Source: Chloracidobacterium sp. (GTDB taxonomy: Bacteria; Acidobacteriota; Blastocatellia; Pyrinomonadales; Pyrinomonadaceae). From it: DNA of 64,000 bases. The notes beneath the pieces were generated by a model, which did no database searches, was not told the origin of the DNA, and saw only the letters and a list, made by a program, of their open reading frames with translations. The position numbers and the translations under genes are program-made. Shown piece by piece: positions 52,468 through 61,670 of the stretch; position 1 is the first letter of the stretch; the number at the start of each line of letters is the position of its first letter. The stretch is from assembly GCA_016716365.1 (NCBI GenBank), contig JADJWM010000018.1, positions 186,001 through 250,000 of the forward strand, given 5' to 3'.

Positions 52468-53326
52468 ATTCTGAGCGAAGCTCAAGCATCGTGATCTCGG
52501 GCGGGCATTGGTAGCGGACGGGGAGGACGACGGTGCCGATACCGCGGGTGATGTAGATCTGCGAATCGCGGCGGCGGTGGAGGCCATTCGAGAGTTTGCG
52601 GCGGCGGATCAGGCGGCGGTTCTTGTCGCGGACGCGGACCTGGCCGCCGTGGGTGTGGCCGCTCAGGGTAAGGTCGATGCCGTAGCGGACGGCCTTTCGG
52701 AAAATGATCGGGTTGTGGGCGAGAAGCAGTTTCATCTCGTCCGGATAGGAGCCGCGCAATGCCGACGGAAGATCGGTCTTGCCGACCATGTGGTCGTCCA
52801 CGCCGGCGATCCAGAACGAGCCTCCGCCGGTTTCGAGGCGTAAGCCTTCGTTTACGAGCATGTTTATGCCGGCTTCATGAAACGCTCGCGTCACCATGTC
52901 GGGATCGGTCCAATGGTCGTGATTGCCGAGACAAGCGTGCGTGCCGAATTCGGCCTTCAGCGATCCCATCAGATCGGCGACCGGTTTGATGTAGCTCGTC
53001 TCGTGCGAGACGTAATCACCGGTCAGGACGAACATATCGGGCTTCAAGCGGTTAGCGATCTTGACCGTCCGGGCGATGTGGTCGAAGCTTGTGAACGGGC
53101 TGTGATGGATATCGGACAAGTGGATGATACGGAAGCCATCCAGCTTTTTCGGAAGGCGTTCCAAGCGGACCTCAACACGTTCGAGCGAGAGGCTGTTCGC
53201 TTCGTCGATCGCATATTTGGCGATCTTCGAGATATCGCCGGCCAGTTTTCGCAGAGGCGTTTCGGACGCGGCGATCCGATTGAACCGGTCGGCAAGCGTC
53301 CTTCGTCTTGTGAAAAGGGTCTGCAT
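52466..53326 (-). CDS. YaeI-like metallophosphoesterase
   Basis: A 286-residue calcineurin-like phosphoesterase. Metal motifs in order: LSDIHHSPF, LTGDYVSH, LGNHDHW and LSGHTHGGQV. The N-terminal 60 residues have a basic leader (MQTLFTRRRTLADRFNR) without a clear signal peptide. Relatives act on lipid A or other phosphodiesters, sometimes membrane-attached; the substrate is not known. The stop abuts the repeat array of cassette 2. Confidence 0.85.
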   Translation of the reverse strand: MQTLFTRRRTLADRFNRIAASETPLRKLAGDISKIAKYAIDEANSLSLERVEVRLERLPKKLDGFRIIHLSDIHHSPFTSFDHIARTVKIANRLKPDMFVLTGDYVSHETSYIKPVADLMGSLKAEFGTHACLGNHDHWTDPDMVTRAFHEAGINMLVNEGLRLETGGGSFWIAGVDDHMVGKTDLPSALRGSYPDEMKLLLAHNPIIFRKAVRYGIDLTLSGHTHGGQVRVRDKNRRLIRRRKLSNGLHRRRDSQIYITRGIGTVVLPVRYQCPPEITMLELRSE

Positions 53327-53461
53327 CGGTTTGGAACAAGTATATCGAGCGTCAAGTGCTAGTCAAGGCCGGGGAGCCATCACCGGGGGCATGAATTTAT
53401 TATACCTTATTCGGGCGGGATCGGCAGAAACCCGTTTTTCTATCAGCGTTTCCGGGCGCGG

Positions 53462-54667
53462 TCATTCGGCGGAAAGTTTCAGGAACTTTCGCTTGCCGAC
53501 CTGAAGGAGAACTCCGTCGCCGTCGATCGAGATCTCCGCGTTTGCTGCCGAAGCTTTTTCGCCGTTCACCTTTACGCCCCCCTGGTCGATCAGGCGGCGG
53601 GCCTCGCCCTTTGAGGAGGCCAGGCCGGTGTCCGCGAGCAGCTGCGCCAAGGCGTAAGAGCCGGCGGGAAAGGTCCGCTCTTCGACATCGTCGGGGACTT
53701 CTTTTTGGACGAAGCGGCGGACGAATTCCTCTTCGGCGGCGTCGGCTTCGGCGGCGGAATGGAAGTCCTTGATGATGAGCTTTGCAAGATCCACTTTTAG
53801 GTTGCGAGGATTGGCCCCATTTGCGATCTGCGATCTGCGATTTGCGATCTCGTCGGGAGAGAGATCGGTGAGCAGTTCGTAGTAACGCCACATCAGGTCG
53901 TCCGAGATGGACATCACCTTGCCGAACATCTCGCCGGCGGGTTCGTCGATGCCGATGTAGTTGTTCAGCGATTTCGACATTTTCTGGACGCCGTCCAGGC
54001 CTTCGAGCAGGGGCGTGGTGATGACAACCTGCGGCTCCTGGTCGAACTCGCGTTGAAGGTTTCGGCCCATCAGAAGGTTGAATTTCTGGTCGGTGCCGCC
54101 GAGTTCGACGTCCGAATTAAGGGCGACCGAATCGTAGCCCTGGACCAGCGGATAGAGCAGTTCGTGAAGCGAAATAGGCTTTTCCTCGTTCAGGCGATTG
54201 GTGAAATCATCGCGTTCGAGGATCTGCTTGACCGTCGTTTTGGCGCAGAGCCGGACGAAATCGGCCGCACCGAATTTGTCCATCCATTCGCCGTTGAACC
54301 GCAGCTCGGTCTTTTCGGGATCGAGCAGCTTGAACATCTGGGCCTTATAGGTTTCGGCGTTGGCGTTGACTTCCTCGCGGGAGAGCGGCGGCCGAGTGAC
54401 GTTCTTGCCCGATGGATCGCCGATCATCCCGGTGAAATCGCCGATCAGGAAGATCACCGTGTGCCCGAGGTCCTGAAACGCCTTCAGCTTTCGGATCACG
54501 ACCGTATGGCCGACGTGAATGTCCGGCGCCGTCGGGTCAAGGCCGAGCTTGATCCGCAGCGGCTTGCCCGTTTTGGCCGACCGCTCAAGCTTCTTGCGGA
54601 GGTCTTCCTCGCGGATCACATCCACCGTGCCCTTCTTCAAAAATGACAACTGCCCGTCAATGGTCAT
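53462..54667 (-). CDS. tyrS: Tyrosyl-tRNA synthetase
   Basis: About 401 residues; charges tRNA-Tyr. Class I HIGH-type motif HVGHTVVIRKL near residue 53, substrate loop YPLVQGYDSVALNSDVELGG, and the KMSKS motif (GLDGVQKMSKSLNNYIGID) as in the TyrZ-like subgroup. C-terminal S4 RNA-binding domain (SSKGEARRLIDQGGVKVNGE). MTIDGQLSFLKKG at 54667 is the preferred start; an ATG 21 bp upstream is also in frame. Confidence 0.95.
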   Translation of the reverse strand: MTIDGQLSFLKKGTVDVIREEDLRKKLERSAKTGKPLRIKLGLDPTAPDIHVGHTVVIRKLKAFQDLGHTVIFLIGDFTGMIGDPSGKNVTRPPLSREEVNANAETYKAQMFKLLDPEKTELRFNGEWMDKFGAADFVRLCAKTTVKQILERDDFTNRLNEEKPISLHELLYPLVQGYDSVALNSDVELGGTDQKFNLLMGRNLQREFDQEPQVVITTPLLEGLDGVQKMSKSLNNYIGIDEPAGEMFGKVMSISDDLMWRYYELLTDLSPDEIANRRSQIANGANPRNLKVDLAKLIIKDFHSAAEADAAEEEFVRRFVQKEVPDDVEERTFPAGSYALAQLLADTGLASSKGEARRLIDQGGVKVNGEKASAANAEISIDGDGVLLQVGKRKFLKLSAE

Positions 54668-54688
54668 AAGAGAGGTAATTTTACGCAA

Positions 54689-55001
54689 ACCGAGGTGCCT
54701 TTGCCACTCAAGCCCCTGAAATTGGCGGATTTCGTGGCGGTCGTCTCACGTAGCGACACTACAAAATAGGACGCTATGACGGGTTTCGTTCTAATCGTTG
54801 GCTATCAAGCGGCCCGATCTCGACCCTGGATTTTTCTTCGCAATTGGCGGTCAAATACCCGATCCGCCCGTTAGTCTTCGACACAGAATCATCGGCTTAC
54901 CACGCGCAAAATATATTGTTTTCGAAAATGAAAACCAGTAAACTCGTTTCGATACTACTGATGACCAAGAGGTATCGGGCTTCTCACAACCTTTCTCACT
55001 C
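54689..55001. other. Gene-free stretch
   Basis: About 310 bases between the divergent starts of tyrS and the delta-60 protein. AT-rich (AAAATATATTGTTTTCG near 54908-54924) close to the right-hand gene. No gene, hairpin or repeat stands out. Confidence 0.5.
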
Positions 55002-57146
55002 ATGTTTCGAATTGTATTCAATAGCCTCACATCTCGTGCAGGGGCTAGATTGAAATGCACTGTTCTGGGGTTGTTTCTCTTCGTCCGCGTTCTTGGGTCG
55101 AGCGGCGATTTGGACCGATCATTCGTCACGGGCGGATTCGGAATAACAGTAACTCCGGCTGCTGAAGAAGTAACCGGTTCGGTCCTCTTACCTGACGGGA
55201 GCCTTGTTGTCGTCGGATCCGTCAGAGTCGGTTCATCCTACGATAGTTTTGTTTCGAAATTTACTCCAAACGGTCTCCCGGACCCTTCCTTCGATGTAGA
55301 TGGAACCGTCATCACATCTCTTTCGACAGGGAGTGACGGCGCGGGTAGTGTTGCAGTTCAGGATGACGGCAAACTGATCGTCGCGGCAACGCGAACGAAT
55401 GTAGACAACGGCCGGACTCAGTTCGTGATCCTGCGCTATATGGCGAACGGAACACTCGATAACTCGTTTGACGGCGACGGAATCCTTGTTCTCCCGTTTC
55501 CTGCGCTAAACAACGCGGAAGGTCGTGATGTTATCGTTACGGAAGACAATAAGATTATTGCCGTTGGCAGGAATTCCTCGGCCTTTGCCGTCGTCAAGCT
55601 AAACCCGGATGGTACGCTGGACTCGGCTTTCGGAGATTCCGGGATCGTGAGCATGTCGATCAGCGGAAACGACCTAAGTCTTACGAGAGTTGCGCTCCTC
55701 TCAGACGGACGTATTGTGCTCGCAGGGACCAGGAGATTTGGCGGAACGAATTATCATTTTGCGGTAGTAAGACTCAACGCAAACGGCACTCTCGATACCT
55801 CTTTCGATGGAGACGGGTTAGCGGTTACAAAGGTCGGTGTCGGAACGCCTGACCAGGACGCAGCGCGGGCCGTTGTGGTACAACACGATGATCGGATCGT
55901 CGTCGCCGGGGACAGTAATAACGGCAGCGGAACCTTCTTCGATGCCGCAGCGGTTAGATACAACCTTGATGGTTCCCTCGACCAAACCTTTGGCGGCGAC
56001 GGAAAGGTACATATTCCATTTGGGAATGACTATGATGCGGCGAATGACATAGCTCTGCAGCAGGATGGAAAGTTGGTATTGGCAGGGAATTCGATTGTTG
56101 GATCGGACTCGCAATTCGCTTTGGCGCGCATAAACCCTGATGGATCTCCAGACATGACTTTTGGTATCAGTGGAAAGGTCGTAACTTATGTTCCGCCCGG
56201 GCGATCTGTAATACGTTCCGTGGCGGTCTTGCCAAACAAAAAAATCATGGTATCCGGCGATATCGCAAACGTCAATAGCTTAACTAATACTAACGTAGTG
56301 ATAGCCCGTTATCAGGGAACGGGAACGAGGGAGTGGGACTACGACGGAGACCGTAAGGCCGATCTTTCGGTGAGGCGGCCGGCGAATAATGTTTGGTATC
56401 TGCAGAGGGGGACTGCGGGGTACACGGCGATGGAGTTCGGCATCGCAGGCGATCGGATAGTGCCGGCCGACTACGACGGGGACGGGAAGACGGACGTTGC
56501 GGTGTTCAGGCCTTCGAACGGGACGTGGTATGTGTTCATGTCGCAGTCGCAGACGTTCCAGACTTTTGGTTGGGGGACGGATGGAGATGTGCCGGTGCCG
56601 ACGGACCGCGACAACGACGGCAAGGCAGATCTCGTTATTTATCGAGAGTCGAATAGCACCTGGTACACGCGGTTCGCGAATGCCACTTTTAATACGTTCC
56701 AATTCGGGGTCGCGGGCGACAAGCCGATGCAGGGTGATTTCGACGGGGACGGAGTCGGCGACGTTGCGTTGTTTAGGCCTTCGAATAATAACTGGTATCT
56801 GTTGAAATCGTCGCTCGGGTTCTTTGTCCAGACCTGGGGCCAGGCCGGAGATATTCCGCTGACGGGCGATTTCGACGGTGATGGAGCGACCGATCAGGCG
56901 GTGTTCCGTCCTTCGACCGGGCAGTGGTTTTTGAGTCGCACAACGGCAGGGTTCTCTTCGCAGAATTGGGGGCAGGATGGCGACATTCCCGTTGCCGCCG
57001 ATTACGATGGCGACGGGAAGACCGATGTCGCCGTTTTCAGGCCATCGAATGGAATGTGGTATATCGTCAATTCGACGACCGGCATCCTTATCCTGCCGTT
57101 CGGCCAGGACGGTGATGTGCCGACACAGGCGGCGTATCTTCATTAG
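55002..57146 (+). CDS. Secreted protein with delta-60 repeats followed by FG-GAP/VCBS repeats
   Basis: A 714-residue exported protein; signal-like segment about 15-33 (LKCTVLGLFLFVRVLG). Residues about 35-440 are about seven delta-60 repeats, each with a GTLDNSFDGDGI-like turn (GDLDRSFVTGGFG, NGTLDTSFDGDGL, DGSLDQTFGGDGK). Residues about 445-714 are about six FG-GAP/VCBS repeats with calcium-type DYDGDGKTDVAVFRPSNG loops. Surface or matrix protein is the usual role. The 3' half has higher GC than the 5' half, consistent with domain fusion. Confidence 0.85.
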   Translation: MFRIVFNSLTSRAGARLKCTVLGLFLFVRVLGSSGDLDRSFVTGGFGITVTPAAEEVTGSVLLPDGSLVVVGSVRVGSSYDSFVSKFTPNGLPDPSFDVDGTVITSLSTGSDGAGSVAVQDDGKLIVAATRTNVDNGRTQFVILRYMANGTLDNSFDGDGILVLPFPALNNAEGRDVIVTEDNKIIAVGRNSSAFAVVKLNPDGTLDSAFGDSGIVSMSISGNDLSLTRVALLSDGRIVLAGTRRFGGTNYHFAVVRLNANGTLDTSFDGDGLAVTKVGVGTPDQDAARAVVVQHDDRIVVAGDSNNGSGTFFDAAAVRYNLDGSLDQTFGGDGKVHIPFGNDYDAANDIALQQDGKLVLAGNSIVGSDSQFALARINPDGSPDMTFGISGKVVTYVPPGRSVIRSVAVLPNKKIMVSGDIANVNSLTNTNVVIARYQGTGTREWDYDGDRKADLSVRRPANNVWYLQRGTAGYTAMEFGIAGDRIVPADYDGDGKTDVAVFRPSNGTWYVFMSQSQTFQTFGWGTDGDVPVPTDRDNDGKADLVIYRESNSTWYTRFANATFNTFQFGVAGDKPMQGDFDGDGVGDVALFRPSNNNWYLLKSSLGFFVQTWGQAGDIPLTGDFDGDGATDQAVFRPSTGQWFLSRTTAGFSSQNWGQDGDIPVAADYDGDGKTDVAVFRPSNGMWYIVNSTTGILILPFGQDGDVPTQAAYLH

Positions 57147-57307
57147 ATCCTGCAGCAATGCGGAAGCCCGCACCTAAGTAAGGGCGATATATTCAAGGTT
57201 GAGTAACCTGGGAACGCACGCGCCCTCGCCTGCAACGCCGGTTCCTCCGGCGTCGTGGATGGCCTACGTGAGCTTCAGGCAGCGGCGTCAGCGTCCTTTC
57301 GGACGCA

Positions 57308-57405
57308 TGCAGGCTGGGAGCCTGCGTCCCCGGCGGCGGAAGAGAGATCCACGCTCGGATTGCAAAATTCCAAAGAACCCGGTCGCTACCGCCGACGGTA
57401 CTGAC
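57308..57405. repeat. Roughly 100-bp direct repeat, copy A
   Basis: GCAGGCTGGGAGCCTGC hairpin, then CCCGGCGGCGGAAGAGAGAT and CCACGCTCGGATT, ending in GGTCGCTACCGCC...CGGTACTGAC. A partial third copy of the last section lies at 57442-57468. The surrounding region 57147-57744 has no gene. Confidence 0.7.
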
Positions 57406-57528
57406 AGGGAACCGAGTTCCAAGTTCCAAATTCCGAAGACCCCGGTCGCTACCGCTCCCGGTACTGACAGAAAGGGAAGGCCCCGGTCGCAACCGGTCCC
57501 GCTCGAAGATGCGGCGGCTGGGCCGCCG

Positions 57529-57633
57529 TGCAGGCGGGGGCGCCTGCGTTCCCGGCGGCGGAAGAGAGATCCACGCTCGGATTCCAAGTTCCGAGTTCCG
57601 AAGAACCCGTCCGCTCACGCCGCCGGTACTGAC
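57529..57633. repeat. Roughly 100-bp direct repeat, copy B
   Basis: Same order of blocks as copy A (57308), with GCAGGCGGGGGCGCCTGC as the hairpin and the same GGCGGCGGAAGAGAGATCCA, 221 bp downstream in the same orientation. Confidence 0.7.
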
Positions 57634-57744
57634 CGTGTCGGCTGATCAACGAGATTATCGCGAGATAATTAGTTCGTGATAGAATGCCGCCTGTATTTTT
57701 TCGCTTCACCGAACGCCTGAAATTCATCTAACAATCCGAAATAT

Positions 57745-58557
57745 ATGAAATATTGCCCGACCTGCGATACGCGCTACGACGAAGAGATACTGCGATTCTG
57801 TATGAAGGACGGAACGCCGCTGATCGAGGAGGACGAGCCGGCATTTATTGAGATGCCGAGCGAGAGCGTTGCGGAAGAAGAAGACGATCCGGCGGAGGTG
57901 ACGGTGATCCGGAACAAGAACACGCCGCCACCGCCCCCGCCGCAAAACCTGATCGACGAGATCTCGTTCTCGCCGGACCGGCCGAACTCAGGCGAGCGGA
58001 TCGTCGTGCCGACCATCGACGAACAGCCGCCGGCCGCGGCTTCGGCACCGCGGGCCCGCGTGATACCGCCATACCAACCGCCGCCGCAGGCCCCGAATAC
58101 GGCCAAGGTCGTGTTCCTGACCATCCTGGGGACGCTGGCCGCGATGGGTGCCGGTGCGGTGCTGTTCTGGTTCCTTCAGGGCGGCGGGAACGAGAACGCC
58201 AACATCAACGTCAATACAAACATTAATGCGTTGATGGACAATACCAACGTAAACACAAATCTTGGTATCGACAGCAATTTCAACTTCAATATGAACGCGA
58301 ACTTCAATACAAACTCGTTCGCGAACATGAATTCGAACGTGAATGCGCGGACGCCCACGCCGACACCGTCCCCACGGCCGAGCCCGTCGCCGACGCCGGA
58401 GCCGACCGAGACGCCCGAAGCCACGCCCGCACCGACGCCGACCCCGCGGCCGGCTGCGACTCCTGCGGCAAACACGAACAGGCCGCCGCAAACGCCGCCG
58501 CGAATGGGCCCTGTAAACGCGAATCGGCCTCCGGCGAACCGTCCGAACGGACGTTAG
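57745..58557 (+). CDS. Zinc-ribbon membrane protein with an Asn-rich tail
   Basis: A 270-residue protein. N-terminal CPTCDTRYDEEILRFC ribbon-like motif, an acidic and Pro-rich stretch, one membrane helix (about 118-140), then a low-complexity outer part: NxNxN repeats (NENANINVNTNINALMDNTN) and a Pro/Thr/Ala-rich tail with TPTPTPSPRPSPSPTPEPTE. Such tails are common in acidobacterial proteins. No function assigned; similar architecture to the protein at 39108. Confidence 0.65.
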   Translation: MKYCPTCDTRYDEEILRFCMKDGTPLIEEDEPAFIEMPSESVAEEEDDPAEVTVIRNKNTPPPPPPQNLIDEISFSPDRPNSGERIVVPTIDEQPPAAASAPRARVIPPYQPPPQAPNTAKVVFLTILGTLAAMGAGAVLFWFLQGGGNENANINVNTNINALMDNTNVNTNLGIDSNFNFNMNANFNTNSFANMNSNVNARTPTPTPSPRPSPSPTPEPTETPEATPAPTPTPRPAATPAANTNRPPQTPPRMGPVNANRPPANRPNGR

Positions 58558-58582
58558 TTGTGCTCAAGAAAAACGGGCCGCG

Positions 58583-59110
58583 TCAGGCTTTCTTCATGGG
58601 AAGCGGCGACGGCTCTTCGCCTTCTTTAGGCGGCTCCCGCTTCAACATCTGATAAATGCTGACGATCTGGTCGATCCACTTTTTCGCGTCTTGATGCGAC
58701 GGGTCGAGCTTGATGGCGCGACGAAGGTCGCCGAGGGCGGCTGCGTACTGGCGTGCCTCGGTCAACGCAAAACCGCGCTCGTAATAAGCATCGGCGAGGG
58801 CCTTCTTGGCAGCGGGGTCGTTCATGTTGGACTTTGCCGCGGCCGATGCGTCCCTGATCGCGTTATCGAATTTCGTCGTATCGATCGGGTCGCCGGTCGC
58901 GGCGGGCCTTTGCTGGCCGGGCATTCCGTTGGCGGCCCTCGGGTCGGATGGCGGCTGATTTTCGGTCGTGTGGGCCGTTACGGATTCGGGCTTTTGGTTC
59001 TGTGAACGAGCCGCGTCCGTGTTCGCGTTCGATGTGTTTTGGACGACCGGTTGGCTGCCGGTGCACGCAGCGGTGACAACAAGAAGTGCGAAGATAAGTA
59101 GTTGTTTCAT
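58583..59110 (-). CDS. TPR-containing lipoprotein
   Basis: About 175 residues. Lipoprotein signal with lipobox VTAAC (Cys near residue 16), an Asn/Gln/Ser-rich linker, then a tetratricopeptide-type region (KKALADAYYERGFALTEARQ, YAAALGDLRRAIKLDPSHQD). The ATG at 59110 is chosen because it directly precedes the signal; an ATG at 59155 puts 15 hydrophilic residues ahead. Probable protein-protein interaction role in the envelope. Confidence 0.75.
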   Translation of the reverse strand: MKQLLIFALLVVTAACTGSQPVVQNTSNANTDAARSQNQKPESVTAHTTENQPPSDPRAANGMPGQQRPAATGDPIDTTKFDNAIRDASAAAKSNMNDPAAKKALADAYYERGFALTEARQYAAALGDLRRAIKLDPSHQDAKKWIDQIVSIYQMLKREPPKEGEEPSPLPMKKA

Positions 59111-59270
59111 TGTTTTATTTTTAAGTGCGTATCGGGCCATCGGCGAATGGCCCATTAGTTTTTTATTTGATCATGGATCGAGAAGTGCATCGCACTTCAG
59201 GCTAATCACACGAGACTCCACGAACCCGTTGACCATGACATAACCGTTTAATGTAAAAGATCGATCTGGT

Positions 59271-59370
59271 CTTTTCTTGTTTTTCTTTTTTCGTGGATCA
59301 TTCTTTTCCTTCAGCCGCGAGGATATATCCACAAAACAAGAAAAATTCACGAAAAGAAAAAACGAAAAAC
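59271..59370. repeat. Roughly 100-bp dispersed repeat, copy 2
   Basis: Matches 44441-44538 along its length (shared TATCCACAAAACAAGAAA core) and has complementary ends TTTTCGTG and CACGAAAA. It lies 27 bp after the stop of the dikinase-like gene. Confidence 0.65.
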
Positions 59371-59397
59371 TTTTTACTTTTCAGCCGTTACAGCCGA

Positions 59398-61452
59398 CTA
59401 GGCGCCGTCCAGGTAAGGCCGCGATTGGACGATGTATATCCGCCCGTTCAATATTCCCCATTCTATGTCCTGGGCTTCCTTGCCGAAAATGCCGCGGATG
59501 CGGATGGCGGCCCGGGCAAGGGCCCTGACCTGAAGGTCGGTGAGTACCCGGCCGCGAACGTTCGCGCATTTATCGGAGGTTGACCGCAGATCGCCGCCGG
59601 CGTCGAAACGAAGTGCACTCTCCTGCTGAGAAAGGGTCATTACGACGACCGAATTCGACTTTGAATTGAAGAGCACCTGTTCCGGCAGGCCGGCATTGTT
59701 GACGACCGCGGAATTGTGGCCGCAAACGGCACTGATGTAAACCGAATCGCGGCCGTCTTCGGCGAACGGGTCCTTTGTGATCATCACGCCGCCCTTCTGC
59801 ATATCGACGCCGAGCTGGATGAGGGCGGACATGTGGACGTGCTCCTGGCTGACGTAGTTTCGGACGCGTGCCTCATAGGCCTCGAACTTCCAAAGCGACG
59901 CCCAAACTCGTTTGACGGCGTCGATCAGCTTGGCAGGATCGCGAACGTTCGGAACGCTTGAATAGAGGCCCGCACCGCTAAAATTCGGCAGGTCCTCGGC
60001 GTTCGACGAGCTGCGGACGAACACGGGACGCGATCCAAGCTGGGTTCGCCAGCGGGCTACGACATCGCGGCGGAGCGCATCGTCAAACGGAGCTTTTTCG
60101 ATGTCGGTCCTCAATTTTTCGAGCATCTGCCGGCGGACCCGCGGGTTATGGACAAATTCAAGGTCGTTGACGTAGCGGGCGATCCGTTCATCGAAACCGT
60201 TTTCCTTCATGAACTTGTCGTACCAGTGGAAGGGGACGGAAAAACCGTCCGGAACGATGATCCCGGGTATCCGGGCCCGGATTATCTCTCCCTGGTTGGC
60301 CGCCTTAGCTCCGTAGCGGATGCTGTCCTTTGCACGCATTTCGGAAAGCCCGGTCAGCTTTGTGGCGGCGAGGTCGACCGGCGGGACCTGCTGGTCCGGC
60401 GATGCAAAATCCGTCTTTACCTCTTCGGCCGAAGCGGGTGAGAGCTTGTAATCCGTCAGCGTCGCGTCGAGCTTGTAAATAAAAGTGTCGTATTCGCGGA
60501 AGAGCTTGTCGGCGTCCTTGATGTAGATATTCGGGACGTTCCAGCCCTTCGCGAGGATGTTGATGTGCGAAAGCGGCGATGAGGGCTTGGCGACGATTAT
60601 CCCGCGAACGGGCGGGAGCGATTGCGGCAGTTCGCGAAGCACTATGATCTCATTGCTGCCGATCTCGACCGTGTCGTCGAGCTTGTCGATGATGTGGATG
60701 CGGCCGACCGCCGAGCCGGGGTTCAGGGCAAGATATTCCTGATTACGGTTGATCTCGTCCTGAAGGATGCGGTCGATGCCAAGCGGGCCGGAGACGTCCT
60801 CCTGACGGATCGAGTTCGGCTTGTAAGCGACCTTTTCGAAGAAGGCTGCGTTGATCGCTTCGTGGGCGGCTTTCAGGTGCTCGGCGGTCGCCAGGTCGCC
60901 TTCCCAGAGTTCCCAGGTGAATCTGTCGACGGTCTTTTGCCAGGCGATGGTCCCGACGATGAACCGCCGGGTCGCGTCGATATAGATCGGCTTGAATACG
61001 TCGGCCCCGCGGGGGACGAGATAGGTCGCGAGCAGAAAATCCTTGTGAAAGCGGTAACGCTGGGAGTTGACGAAATAGACCTTGTTCTTTGCCCGGCGGT
61101 CGATCACGAACATCGCGTGGGGCAGGGCATAAGGCGTGTTTTGATGATAGGTGCGGGCGATCGAGTCGAAATCTTCACGTGAATCGATCCGAACGAGGCT
61201 GTTCTTTTTCGAATCGGGCTTGCGGTCGGGCATCCCGGCGCCCGGCTCCGACGGCGAGGGTTTGCGGGACATCTGCCCGAATGCCGTGCCGCCGATGGAA
61301 ACGAACGGTCCCGAAATAAGCATCGCGACCACGATCAGCATGATGCCGGGCCGCGACAGCCGGAAAGCGTCCCCTACCGTAACCGCTAAACGGCCAAATA
61401 ACCTGTATTGCTCGATTCCCACCAAAAAACTCTTGCGCTTCCCTTTGTTCAC
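59398..61452 (-). CDS. Membrane-anchored PEP/pyruvate-binding (dikinase-like) protein
   Basis: A 684-residue protein. One membrane segment (about 36-58). Phosphohistidine-type segment AKPSSPLSHINILAKGWNVP with His296, then the ATP-grasp PPDK-N domain (about 380-684) with RPVFVRSSSNAEDLPNFSGA and IEWGILNGRIYIVQSRPYL. The His domain comes before the nucleotide domain, as in glucan-water dikinases and unlike PEP synthase or PPDK, where it follows. No C-terminal PEP-binding barrel. Likely a dikinase or pyrophosphoryl transferase, substrate unknown; topology relative to ATP is unclear. It overlaps the small gene 61449 by 4 bp. Confidence 0.8.
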   Translation of the reverse strand: MNKGKRKSFLVGIEQYRLFGRLAVTVGDAFRLSRPGIMLIVVAMLISGPFVSIGGTAFGQMSRKPSPSEPGAGMPDRKPDSKKNSLVRIDSREDFDSIARTYHQNTPYALPHAMFVIDRRAKNKVYFVNSQRYRFHKDFLLATYLVPRGADVFKPIYIDATRRFIVGTIAWQKTVDRFTWELWEGDLATAEHLKAAHEAINAAFFEKVAYKPNSIRQEDVSGPLGIDRILQDEINRNQEYLALNPGSAVGRIHIIDKLDDTVEIGSNEIIVLRELPQSLPPVRGIIVAKPSSPLSHINILAKGWNVPNIYIKDADKLFREYDTFIYKLDATLTDYKLSPASAEEVKTDFASPDQQVPPVDLAATKLTGLSEMRAKDSIRYGAKAANQGEIIRARIPGIIVPDGFSVPFHWYDKFMKENGFDERIARYVNDLEFVHNPRVRRQMLEKLRTDIEKAPFDDALRRDVVARWRTQLGSRPVFVRSSSNAEDLPNFSGAGLYSSVPNVRDPAKLIDAVKRVWASLWKFEAYEARVRNYVSQEHVHMSALIQLGVDMQKGGVMITKDPFAEDGRDSVYISAVCGHNSAVVNNAGLPEQVLFNSKSNSVVVMTLSQQESALRFDAGGDLRSTSDKCANVRGRVLTDLQVRALARAAIRIRGIFGKEAQDIEWGILNGRIYIVQSRPYLDGA

Positions 61453-61670
61453 GATTCTGAGGATTCCGCGGCCGCGACGTCATTGGCGCGGCCATCCTCG
61501 ATCTCTCGCAGGCGATTTCGTTCCTTGACCTGAAACCTGATGCTGAGGAAGAACGAGACCGCGGCCATTACGGCCGCGACGTACATCCCGTCATTGTTTT
61601 TGGCCCAATAAAAATAAACGGCCAATACGGACAAAACGACCGCCGCGACCTGGAACAGCCTTTCGATCAT
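61449..61670 (-). CDS. Small two-helix membrane protein
   Basis: A 73-residue protein with two hydrophobic segments (about 5-22 and 29-45) and a charged, coiled-coil-like C-terminus (FQVKERNRLREIEDGRANDV). No family recognised. Its start overlaps the stop of the DUF4349 gene by 4 bp and its stop overlaps the dikinase-like start, so the three genes are a tight operon. Confidence 0.65.
   Translation of the reverse strand: MIERLFQVAAVVLSVLAVYFYWAKNNDGMYVAAVMAAVSFFLSIRFQVKERNRLREIEDGRANDVAAAESSES

Noticed and set aside
57193..57645. Overlapping ORFs on both strands of 91-148 residues
   Set aside because: They translate repeat DNA; Arg/Pro-rich composition and direct repeats explain them.
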